The notes beneath the pieces were generated by a model, which was not told where the DNA came from, did no database searches, and saw nothing but the letters and a program-made list of their open reading frames with translations. Positions 1 through 4,975 of a DNA stretch of 5,406 nucleotides are shown here, piece after piece. Numbering within the stretch: the first letter of the stretch is position 1; each line of letters opens with the position of its first letter. The stretch lies in the NCBI GenBank assembly GCA_023417515.1, contig JAEZFL010000110.1, forward strand, positions 1 to 5,406. Reading direction: 5' to 3'. A program made the translations under genes and the position numbers. This stretch comes from Pseudomonadota bacterium (GTDB lineage: Bacteria > Pseudomonadota > Alphaproteobacteria > Sphingomonadales > Sphingomonadaceae).

Positions 1-592
1 GCAGGATGAGTACGGTGCAGGCGGCCACCAGGAAGCGGACCGCGAAGCCGGCCACCCGCAGGTCGAGGTCGGTGCGGAACTGCCGCACGATGGGCGTGCC
101 GGACGCGAGCGCGATGACCGGCATCGCGAGTAGGTCGTCGAGCACGGCCGCGACGAGGTAGACGACTCCGAGCAGCAGAACGATCTGGAGCGGCTCGCGG
201 GGCGGCCACGCGTTGCCGAGCAGCAGGATGACGAGAGCGCTGCCCCCGGCGACCAACGTGTGCTTCGCGACGCCGAATGCGGTCTTGATGGGCGCGAGTC
301 GCGTGACCGAGCCGCAGGCTACGCCGATGCCGGTTGCCAGGATCAGCCAGGAGGCCGGCGCGACGGCGAGACCGACGACGATCGCAGTCTCGACCCAGGC
401 GAAGGCCACTGTGGTCGACCGGATTCGCACCGGCGTCTTGATGACTGTGGCCAGGGCGACCGTCACCACCAGGGCCGTGACGGTGACGAGGTCACGGACG
501 GAGTCCGGTGGCTCTGCCCAGACGGCGATCAGTGCGGCGAGCGCGACGAAGGTCGCGCACACGCTCAAGACGGACACGATCACGCGCAGCAT
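1..592 (-). CDS. Polytopic membrane protein, N-terminal part (possible GGDEF/HD-type signalling protein)
   Basis: The reverse strand is open from ATG at 592-590 to the left edge, giving 197 residues with no stop; the C-terminus lies outside the window. Hydrophobic segments are visible at about residues 3-25, 34-51, 60-76, 78-95, 112-126, 135-150 and 179-197, so this is an inner-membrane protein with roughly six or seven helices. The short polar pieces between helices include EPPDSVRD (27-34), KTPVRIRST (52-60), and an APIKTAFGVAKH stretch (100-111). That last stretch resembles the K-x-x-F-N-V-A motif I associate with membrane input regions of actinobacterial diguanylate cyclases and HD phosphohydrolases. 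The resemblance is from memory, and no output domain is in view. The start is uncertain: ATG at 592 has no clear Shine-Dalgarno sequence. An in-frame TTG at 631-629, preceded by GGCGGG and an in-frame TGA, would add 13 polar residues. The gene is transcribed divergently from the large regulator. Coding is secure; the family call is tentative. Confidence 0.7.
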   Translation of the reverse strand, partial: MLRVIVSVLSVCATFVALAALIAVWAEPPDSVRDLVTVTALVVTVALATVIKTPVRIRSTTVAFAWVETAIVVGLAVAPASWLILATGIGVACGSVTRLAPIKTAFGVAKHTLVAGGSALVILLLGNAWPPREPLQIVLLLGVVYLVAAVLDDLLAMPVIALASGTPIVRQFRTDLDLRVAGFAVRFLVAACTVLIL

Positions 593-673
593 GGGCTCGA
601 CGGCTTGTCGGCCGTCCGCTGTTCGGCTCAACCGGCATCACCCGCCGCTCACCGTCGGAATGCGATGAGCGGC

Positions 674-702
674 AGCCTACCCCTTCGCCGGAAATATGAG
701 AA
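674..702 (-). promoter_or_regulatory. Candidate promoter of the membrane-protein gene
   Basis: Read on the minus strand, TTCTCA at 702-697 (4 of 6 matches to TTGACA) is separated by 17 bp from TAGGCT at 679-674, which fits the actinobacterial TANNNT -10 pattern. Transcription would start near 667, giving a leader of about 36 nt to the alternative TTG start or 75 nt to the ATG at 592. The -35 hexamer overlaps a small palindrome, TGAGA-AC-TCTCA, at 697-708. Short promoter motifs occur by chance, so this is a modest call supported by spacing and position. Confidence 0.35.
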
Positions 703-706
703 CTCT

Positions 707-750
707 CAGTTCCATTCGGTGCTACGCATTTTGCCGCCTCCTCGGATATC
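707..750. repeat. Direct repeat copy 1 of the divergent region
   Basis: The 24 bp at 707-730 begin cagttccattcggtgct and recur at 789-812 with a single difference (a to g at the 18th base). Similarity resumes as cctcctcg at 737-744 followed by gatatc, against cctcctcg then catatc in copy 2, after a 2-bp length change. This copy ends just upstream of the candidate -35 box of the membrane-protein gene, the usual position for an activator site. Confidence 0.8.
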
Positions 751-788
751 GAAACGGGTCGTGGTTGCTTGATGACCAAAAGGTTCGT

Positions 789-834
789 CAGTTCCATTCG
801 GTGCTGCGCATTGTCACGACCCTCCTCGCATATC
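789..834. repeat. Direct repeat copy 2 of the divergent region
   Basis: This is the second copy of the repeat, starting 82 bp after the first. The first 24 bp match copy 1 at 23 positions, and the cctcctcg block at 821-828 lies 2 bp further on than in copy 1. Because 82 is not a multiple of three, the copies are in different reading frames, so the repeat is a DNA-level element rather than a protein repeat. Confidence 0.8.
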
Positions 835-840
835 TCTCTT

Positions 841-856
841 GGCGCTTCGTGGCGCC
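841..856. other. Short GC-rich inverted repeat
   Basis: GGCGC and GCGCC flank a 6-nt spacer (ttcgtg), forming a potential 5-bp hairpin at the edge of the AT-rich zone. No T-run follows on either strand, so a terminator role is not supported. It may be chance. Confidence 0.25.
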
Positions 857-920
857 CCCTGTCTTGGAAGAGCAGGTTAGAGCGTAGGTAGGGCAATAAG
901 GAAGCATTAATGTCGGTATG

Positions 921-942
921 CGCAATATAAGTAACTATTGCG
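921..942. promoter_or_regulatory. 22-bp inverted repeat, candidate operator
   Basis: CGCAATA at 921-927 and TATTGCG at 936-942 are perfect inverted 7-mers separated by 8 bp. The arm centres are 15 bp apart. It sits in the most AT-rich part of the region, where promoters are expected, about 290 bp upstream of the regulator's ATG. A dimeric repressor or activator site is the simplest reading. The same sequence could form a weak RNA hairpin, but the AT-rich arms make that less likely to matter. Confidence 0.45.
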
Positions 943-1049
943 GAGTAAATGACGTTGTGTCCACGGGGTGTATGCGGAGCGGAGCCGATCGTCTCCTTCA
1001 TGTACCCGCGTAGTCGCTCAGCGCCATGGGAATGGCCTGAGGAGCCTTA

Positions 1050-1068
1050 CGTCGCCTGTAGCGTCGCC
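1050..1068 (+). promoter_or_regulatory. Heptamer direct repeat upstream of the regulator
   Basis: CGTCGCC occurs at 1050-1056 and again at 1062-1068, a period of 12 bp. SARP-family regulators classically bind heptamer direct repeats of 11-bp or 22-bp period, so the spacing here is one base off. The hexamer TAGCGT at 1059-1064 lies between the copies and matches TANNNT. Repeats of this length are common in GC-rich DNA, so confidence is low. Confidence 0.2.
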
Positions 1069-1172
1069 GTGGCGGCGGAACATTACAACCGTGGTTTGGG
1101 CGGCTTTCACCGCCGGGTCGGACGAGAGTGGTGTCGGTGTGCGAGACCGCTGCCGGGGCAACGGGTTTGTGA

Positions 1173-1184
1173 GTAATCGATTAC
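1173..1184. promoter_or_regulatory. 12-bp perfect palindrome upstream of the regulator
   Basis: GTAATCGATTAC reads identically on both strands. It is AT-rich in a GC-rich stretch and ends 48 bp before the ATG at 1233. A closely similar sequence (9 of 12 positions) lies just after the same gene's stop codon at 4253-4264. It may be an operator for autoregulation. The core ATCGATT also occurs once inside the gene near 2341, so the core alone is not diagnostic. Confidence 0.4.
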
Positions 1185-1232
1185 GCTCCCGTGTGCCCGT
1201 GGACAAGAGCCGACTGGGGCCGGAACAGCAGC

Positions 1233-4200
1233 ATGGAAATCCAAGTGGTCGGTGGTCTGGCGGTGCGGATCGGCGCCGCGGGCCTTTCGCTTGGAACCCC
1301 CAAACAGCAGCTGGTTCTGGCGCTGCTGGTCGTGCGGGCCAATCAGTTGGTCCCCATGCACGACCTGGTGGACGAGTTGTGGCCCGACGATCCGCCTCGC
1401 TCCGCGATCGCCAATGTCCGGACCTACGCCGGCAACCTGCGTCGCAGCCTCGACTCGTACGCGGATGACAGGCTCAGGATCGTCCGTGAGCCCGGTGGCT
1501 ACCGACTCCTCGCCGACGAGAGCCTCATCGACCTGTACCGGCTGACCGCGCGCTGGCGCCACGCTCGGGAACTGATGCGGGCGGGAGCGCCGGCGCAGGC
1601 GGTCCCGTTGCTGGAGGATGTGGGCGCCGCGGCGGCCCCGCTGCTCGCCGGGCTGACGCTGGGGCCGGTGCTGACCGCCCGGCGAGAGGCCGCGAGCCAG
1701 GAACGCCGGGCAGCCCTGGAGTCGCTGGCGGAGGCGCATCTCATCCTGGGGCGCCCGGAATCGGCGGCGTCGCTGCTGCGTGAGGAGGTCTCGCGTCAGC
1801 CTCTGTGGGAGCGCGCGCAGTGTCTCCTGATGCGTGCCCTCACCGCGGCCGGTGACGCGGGTGGCGCGCTGGCCGTCTACCGCGCCGCGCGCGAGGCCCT
1901 CACCGGCGAACTGGGCGTGCCGCCCAGCGAGGAGATGGAGCAGTTGCGGGTCGCGGCCGCCCTCGCCCGTCGGCGGGTCCCGAACTCCGTCACCGAGGCG
2001 GAAACAATTCGGAAAAGATCCCGTACGCATGACTGGCTGCCGCGCACGGTGCCGGATTTCGTCGGCCGGAAGGAAATTGTCGATCGCTTGTTGCACGACG
2101 TGCGCGAGCGGTCCGGCGGAGTCCCGACGATCCGCCTGATCGACGGCATGGCGGGCTGCGGCAAGACGACTCTCGCCCTGCACGTGGCCTCGCGGTTGGC
2201 CGAACGCTTCCCCGACGGGCAGCTCTTCGTCGACCTGCGCGGGCACACCGAGGACACGCGGATGACGCCTACCGCAGCGCTTGACATCCTTCTTCGCCAA
2301 ATGGGTGTGCCGGCCGGCCGGATACCGATGGAACTGCCCGATCGATTGGAAATGTGGCGGCGAGAACTCGCCACGAGGGCCGCGATGGTGGTGCTCGACA
2401 ACGCCGCCGACAGCCGGCAGGTCGAACCGCTGCTGCCCACCTCCGGGCCGGCGGTGGTGCTCGTCACCAGCCGGCGTCGCCTGCTGGCGCTCACCGAACG
2501 GCCGCCGGTGTCCCTCGCCGTTCTCTCCGAGCCCGAGGCGCTGCAACTGCTCACGACACTTGTCGGGGACGGGCGGGTGACAGCCGAACGGGAGGCCGCA
2601 CGCCGCCTGGTCGGCATCTGCGGCTGTCTGCCCCTCGCGGTCAGGCTGGCCGGCACCCGCCTCGCTCACCGGCCGGACTGGCGGATCTCCGATCTCGTCG
2701 ACAGGTTGAACGACAGATCGATGATCCTTCCCGGTCTCCGGACCGAGGCGCGGAGCGTGATCGAGGCGTTCGCCGAGTCGTACGAGCCGCTCGACGAGGC
2801 GTGCAGGAGAACCTTCCGATCCTTCGGGTTGGTCACCGGCGGTCACCTCGACACCGCCATGGTCGCCGCCCTAAACGATCTGCCGTGGCGGGAGGCGGCG
2901 GACGTCCTCGACGAACTGGTGGACCGCAACCTCGTGCAGGAGACCGCGGCGGGCCGGTACCGCCTGCACGATCTGATGAGGCGGTACGCCGCCGAGTTGG
3001 CCCGGGAGGAGGACGAGCGGCCGGCGCGCCACGCGGCGGTACAGAACCTGCTGGATCACCTGCTGCACTCGGTGGTGCGGGCCTCGGCGCAGACCGAGGA
3101 CAGCGGCGTACTCGCGCTGCACCTGCGGCTCGGGGAGCCGCGCCGCGCGGACCTGCTCGTCGGACGCGAGCACGGCGATCTGGACTGGCTGGAGGACCAG
3201 CGCCTGAATCTGATCGCCTTCGCCCGCCAGGCGGCTGAGGAGGGCCATGAACCGATGGCCTGGCGGCTCGCGCGCGCCAGCTGGCGCTTCTTCTACACCC
3301 GGGGCTACTTCGACGACATCTCGGTCACCCACTCCGCGGGTCTGGCAGCGGCCCGACGGTGCGGAGATCGGCACGCCGTGGCTCTCATGCACAACTACCT
3401 CGCGTCGGCCTGTGTGCGTACCGGCGCTTTCCAGGACGCCTCCACCCACCTGCACGAGGTCGTCTCGATCCTCACCGGGCTCGGGGACGCAGCGGGCGCG
3501 CAGCGGGCGCGGTTCAACCTCGGCGTGGTGTACTGGCTCACCGGTCGACTTCAGCAGTCGCTGGAGATCAACCGCCTGACTCTGCGCAGCAACGTGCTGG
3601 ACACCCTTCCCGTTCTGCCCAACCTCGGCCTCACGCTCCGCTGCCTCGGCCGGTACGACGAGTCGATGGCCGTTCACCGGCTCCACCTCTTCGTCGCGCG
3701 CACCAGGCAGGACCCGTTCCACATGTCGAACGCGCTGGGGCACCTGGGAGGCGTCAGGTACCGGCTCGGGCAGAACGCGCAGGCCGAGCGCCTGCTACGC
3801 GCCTCGCTGGCGCTCCGGGACCGCACCGGCAGCGGCTTCGCCCGCGCCGAGACGATCAGCGACCTCGCCGGGACCTACCGCCAGCTCGGCCGCTACGAGG
3901 AGGCGTTGCGGCATCATGAAGCCGCCATCGAGGCCGCCGCCGCTTCCGGTGAGCAGCAGGTCCAAGCCGAGGCGCGCAACGAGCTGGCCGTCACCCTGCG
4001 AGCCGTCGGCCGAGGCGGGGAGGCCGCCGCCGTGCTCGAGGAAGCCCTCGCCATCGCCACCCGGATCGCCCACCCGTACGAGCAGGCCCGCGCCCTCAGC
4101 GGTTTGGCGGAGCACCTGGTGGACGAGCAGCCGGTCGAGGCGCGACGGTACCGGCAACGGGCCCTGGCGATCTTCGAACGGATGGGCGCCCCGGAGCGTC

Positions 4201-4247
4201 ACGAGTTGCGGCGGCAGCTCGCCGCGATGCCGTCACCACCGACCTGA
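1233..4247 (+). CDS. AfsR-like SARP regulator with winged helix, BTAD, NB-ARC and TPR domains
   Basis: This 1004-residue cytoplasmic protein has the AfsR architecture and about AfsR's length. Residues 1-95 form an OmpR/PhoB-type winged helix (MEIQVVGGLAVRI start, then a DLVDELWPDDPP helix and a REPGGYRL hairpin). Residues 99-247 are the BTAD helical domain. An NB-ARC ATPase starts at FVGR (276-279). It has a Walker A GMAGCGKTT at 305-313 (Lys311), Walker B MVVLD at 385-389 (Asp389), a TSR motif at 412-414, GCLPL at 464-468, and an MHD-like LHDLM at 578-582. Six or seven TPR units cover about 715-990, for example around 761, 797, 834, 876 and 916. In this family ATP binding and the TPR sensor control promoter binding by the N-terminal domain, often for secondary metabolism. 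All key ATPase residues are present and I saw no in-frame TTA codon. I chose ATG 1233, with a weak GGAA 7 nt upstream, because the family begins at this point. The in-frame GTG at 1191 has no ribosome site. Targets are unknown. Confidence 0.95.
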   Translation: MEIQVVGGLAVRIGAAGLSLGTPKQQLVLALLVVRANQLVPMHDLVDELWPDDPPRSAIANVRTYAGNLRRSLDSYADDRLRIVREPGGYRLLADESLIDLYRLTARWRHARELMRAGAPAQAVPLLEDVGAAAAPLLAGLTLGPVLTARREAASQERRAALESLAEAHLILGRPESAASLLREEVSRQPLWERAQCLLMRALTAAGDAGGALAVYRAAREALTGELGVPPSEEMEQLRVAAALARRRVPNSVTEAETIRKRSRTHDWLPRTVPDFVGRKEIVDRLLHDVRERSGGVPTIRLIDGMAGCGKTTLALHVASRLAERFPDGQLFVDLRGHTEDTRMTPTAALDILLRQMGVPAGRIPMELPDRLEMWRRELATRAAMVVLDNAADSRQVEPLLPTSGPAVVLVTSRRRLLALTERPPVSLAVLSEPEALQLLTTLVGDGRVTAEREAARRLVGICGCLPLAVRLAGTRLAHRPDWRISDLVDRLNDRSMILPGLRTEARSVIEAFAESYEPLDEACRRTFRSFGLVTGGHLDTAMVAALNDLPWREAADVLDELVDRNLVQETAAGRYRLHDLMRRYAAELAREEDERPARHAAVQNLLDHLLHSVVRASAQTEDSGVLALHLRLGEPRRADLLVGREHGDLDWLEDQRLNLIAFARQAAEEGHEPMAWRLARASWRFFYTRGYFDDISVTHSAGLAAARRCGDRHAVALMHNYLASACVRTGAFQDASTHLHEVVSILTGLGDAAGAQRARFNLGVVYWLTGRLQQSLEINRLTLRSNVLDTLPVLPNLGLTLRCLGRYDESMAVHRLHLFVARTRQDPFHMSNALGHLGGVRYRLGQNAQAERLLRASLALRDRTGSGFARAETISDLAGTYRQLGRYEEALRHHEAAIEAAAASGEQQVQAEARNELAVTLRAVGRGGEAAAVLEEALAIATRIAHPYEQARALSGLAEHLVDEQPVEARRYRQRALAIFERMGAPERHELRRQLAAMPSPPT

Positions 4248-4252
4248 CCCGG

Positions 4253-4286
4253 CTTATCGATTTCTTATCGCGGCGTTCGTTAGCGT
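4253..4286 (+). promoter_or_regulatory. SARP-like heptamer repeat followed by a TANNNT box
   Basis: CTTATCG at 4253-4259 is repeated at 4264-4270, an exact 11-bp period with a 4-bp spacer, which is the classic geometry of SARP binding sites. TAGCGT at 4281-4286 follows after 10 bp, against about 8 bp in well-studied SARP promoters. No good -35 box is visible, as is usual for SARP-activated promoters, where the repeats occupy that position. Transcription would begin near 4293 and run towards moaC. The first heptamer begins 5 bp after the regulator's stop codon. Confidence 0.35.
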
Positions 4287-4320
4287 CCCGCCATCGGCCA
4301 CGGGGAGGGCTCACCGCCAG

Positions 4321-4350
4321 GGTGGGCCAGGCCGAGCGAAGGCCCCCACC
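4321..4350 (+). other. Hairpin competing with the C6-loop hairpin
   Basis: GGTGGG at 4321-4326 can pair with CCCACC at 4345-4350. GGCC at 4330-4333 and GGCC at 4341-4344 can pair inside it around gagcgaa. The 3' arm is shared with the hairpin at 4345-4380, so the two cannot form together. An additional CACCGCC at 4312-4318 could also pair with GGCGGTG at 4372-4378. Confidence 0.35.
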
Positions 4351-4380
4351 GCCAGTTCCCCCCAGCGAATCGGCGGTGGG
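4345..4380 (+). other. 9-bp hairpin with a C6 run in its loop
   Basis: CCCACCGCC at 4345-4353 and GGCGGTGGG at 4372-4380 are perfect complements enclosing an 18-nt loop that contains six consecutive C residues at 4358-4363. There is no T-run after it. It may be part of the regulator's transcription end, or part of a small structured RNA. C-rich loops recall actinobacterial small RNAs such as 6C RNA, but only one such loop is clear here. Confidence 0.5.
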
Positions 4381-4387
4381 TAGGTGA

Positions 4388-4430
4388 GGGAGGGGCGTCG
4401 TGGATCTGCACCCGACACGGCGCTCCTCCC
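4388..4430 (+). terminator. Strong 15-pair hairpin, candidate intrinsic terminator
   Basis: Positions 4388-4402 pair with 4416-4430 along 15 uninterrupted positions, 13 Watson-Crick and 2 G-U (4394 with 4424, 4398 with 4420), closing a 13-nt loop at 4403-4415. No U-tract follows, which is common for actinomycete terminators. It would end transcripts from the regulator gene, or from a promoter near 4281, before moaC. A processing or regulatory role in the moaC leader is the alternative. Confidence 0.5.
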
Positions 4431-4471
4431 CGCCGACGGCCCGGAGCACGCGCGTCGTCGTACCCGGCGGA

Positions 4472-4483
4472 TAGGGTCGGGCC
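4472..4483 (+). promoter_or_regulatory. -10 box for a leaderless moaC transcript
   Basis: TAGGGT at 4472-4477 matches TANNNT, and exactly 6 bp separate it from the GTG start codon at 4484. This places transcription start on or next to the first base of the start codon. There is no Shine-Dalgarno sequence before the GTG, which fits leaderless translation, widespread in actinobacteria. No recognisable -35 hexamer is present at the usual distance. Confidence 0.55.
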
Positions 4484-4975
4484 GTGACCGAACCCGCGCA
4501 GCTCACCCACGTCGACCCGGCCGGCGCGGCCCGGATGGTCGACGTCTCCGCCAAGCCGGTCTCGGGCCGGCTCGCGGTCGCCGCCGGCCGGCTCCGCACC
4601 ACCACCGAGGTGGTCGAGCTGCTGCGGCGCGACGGCCTGCCCAAGGGCGACGCGCTGGCCGTCGGCCGGCTCGCCGGCATCATGGGCGCCAAGCGCACGC
4701 CCGACCTGATCCCGCTCTGCCACCCGATCGCGCTGCACGGCGTCACCGTCGACCTCGACCTGACCGCCGACACGGTCGAGATCACCGCCACCGCGAAGAC
4801 CGCCGACCGCACGGGCGTCGAGATGGAGGCGCTGACCGCGGTGGCGGTCGCCGGCCTCGCTCTCATCGACATGGTGAAGGCGGTCGACCCGGCCGCCTCG
4901 GTGGAGGCCGTCCGGGTGCTCCGCAAGGAGGGCGGCAAGACCGGCGAATGGGTCCGGCCGGAGGACCGGCCGTGA
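4484..4975 (+). CDS. moaC: Cyclic pyranopterin monophosphate synthase MoaC
   Basis: MoaC catalyses the second step of molybdenum cofactor synthesis, converting the MoaA product 3',8-cyclo-7,8-dihydro-GTP to cyclic pyranopterin monophosphate in the cytoplasm. The 163-residue product has the usual length and the family's signatures: LTHVDPAGAARMVDVSAK (7-24), KGDALAVGRLAGIMGAK (54-70), LIPLCHP (75-81), TGVEMEALTAV (110-120), DMVKAVD (129-135) and KEGGKTGEW (148-156). Residues matching the E. coli active site are present: Lys54, Cys79-His80, Asp129, Lys132 and Lys148. The GTG at 4484 is chosen because LTHVD must lie near the N-terminus and a -10 box sits 6 bp upstream. It overlaps the following gene by 4 bp, so the two form an operon. 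It appears intact and functional. Confidence 0.97.
   Translation: MTEPAQLTHVDPAGAARMVDVSAKPVSGRLAVAAGRLRTTTEVVELLRRDGLPKGDALAVGRLAGIMGAKRTPDLIPLCHPIALHGVTVDLDLTADTVEITATAKTADRTGVEMEALTAVAVAGLALIDMVKAVDPAASVEAVRVLRKEGGKTGEWVRPEDRP
4951..4967 (+). promoter_or_regulatory. Ribosome binding site of mog, inside a small inverted repeat
   Basis: GGAGG at 4960-4964 lies 7 nt before the GTG at 4972 and decides that start. GGTCC at 4951-4955 and GGACC at 4963-4967 can pair and partly cover the site. Ribosomes finishing moaC would open this hairpin, which fits translational coupling. Confidence 0.5.

Larger units (their letters stand above)
593..1232. other. Divergent intergenic region, regulatory
   Basis: No convincing gene lies here. 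Open frames on both strands have protein-like stretches that match nothing I recognise, lack good ribosome binding sites, and run across repeats or into neighbouring genes. About 690-955 is clearly AT-richer than the flanking coding DNA, as expected for promoters. The region holds the direct repeat pair (707-750 and 789-834), a small palindrome at 697-708, inverted repeats at 841-856, 921-942 and 1099-1114, and a perfect palindrome at 1173-1184. The part from 955 to 1232 is GC-rich and would be a long untranslated leader if the regulator's promoter sits in the AT-rich part. Confidence 0.6.
4248..4483. other. Structured intergenic gap between the regulator and moaC
   Basis: The 236 bp contain no credible gene. 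From left to right they hold a heptamer direct repeat (4253-4270), a TANNNT box (4281-4286), a set of mutually exclusive GC-rich pairings (4312-4380), a 15-pair hairpin (4388-4430), and the moaC promoter (4472-4477). This density of structure is more than a simple terminator needs. Confidence 0.6.

Noticed and set aside
700..712. GAAC-N5-GTTC resembling an actinobacterial LexA (SOS) box
   Set aside because: The LexA box needs a 4-bp spacer (GAAC-N4-GTTC). Here the spacer is 5 bp, and neither neighbour is a repair gene.
700..800. ECF sigma factor promoters suggested by GGAAC on the minus strand in both repeat copies
   Set aside because: No matching -10 element (GTT or CGTC at about 16-17 bp) is found at consistent spacing in either copy.
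707..834. Minimal CRISPR array or mobile-element ends
   Set aside because: There are only two copies, with continuing similarity beyond the repeat, no cas genes, no terminal inverted repeats and no transposase.
696..887. 63-codon plus-strand frame with a QFHSVLRI peptide also found in another frame at copy 1
   Set aside because: The shared peptide only reflects the DNA repeat read in two frames. There is no ribosome binding site or codon bias to support a gene.
492..1001. 169-codon minus-strand frame across the divergent region
   Set aside because: It runs over the AT-rich promoter zone and both repeats, overlaps the membrane-protein gene in another frame, and looks like nothing recognisable.
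1107..2846. 579-codon open frame on the minus strand
   Set aside because: It is antisense to the winged-helix, BTAD and NB-ARC domains, which carry clear motifs in the plus frame. Long antisense frames are normal in high-GC genes.
4345..4380. 6C RNA as a firm call
   Set aside because: That RNA has two hairpins with C-rich loops. Only one loop with six C residues is clear here; the other C run lies in a stem.
4290..4440. Known riboswitch (Moco, TPP or cobalamin) ahead of moaC
   Set aside because: I could not find the conserved core sequences of any of these classes, and moaC appears to start from a later, leaderless promoter.
4096..4938. 280-codon minus-strand frame spanning the gap and moaC
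   Set aside because: It is antisense to moaC and the regulator's TPR end and crosses the hairpins; it is a high-GC shadow frame.
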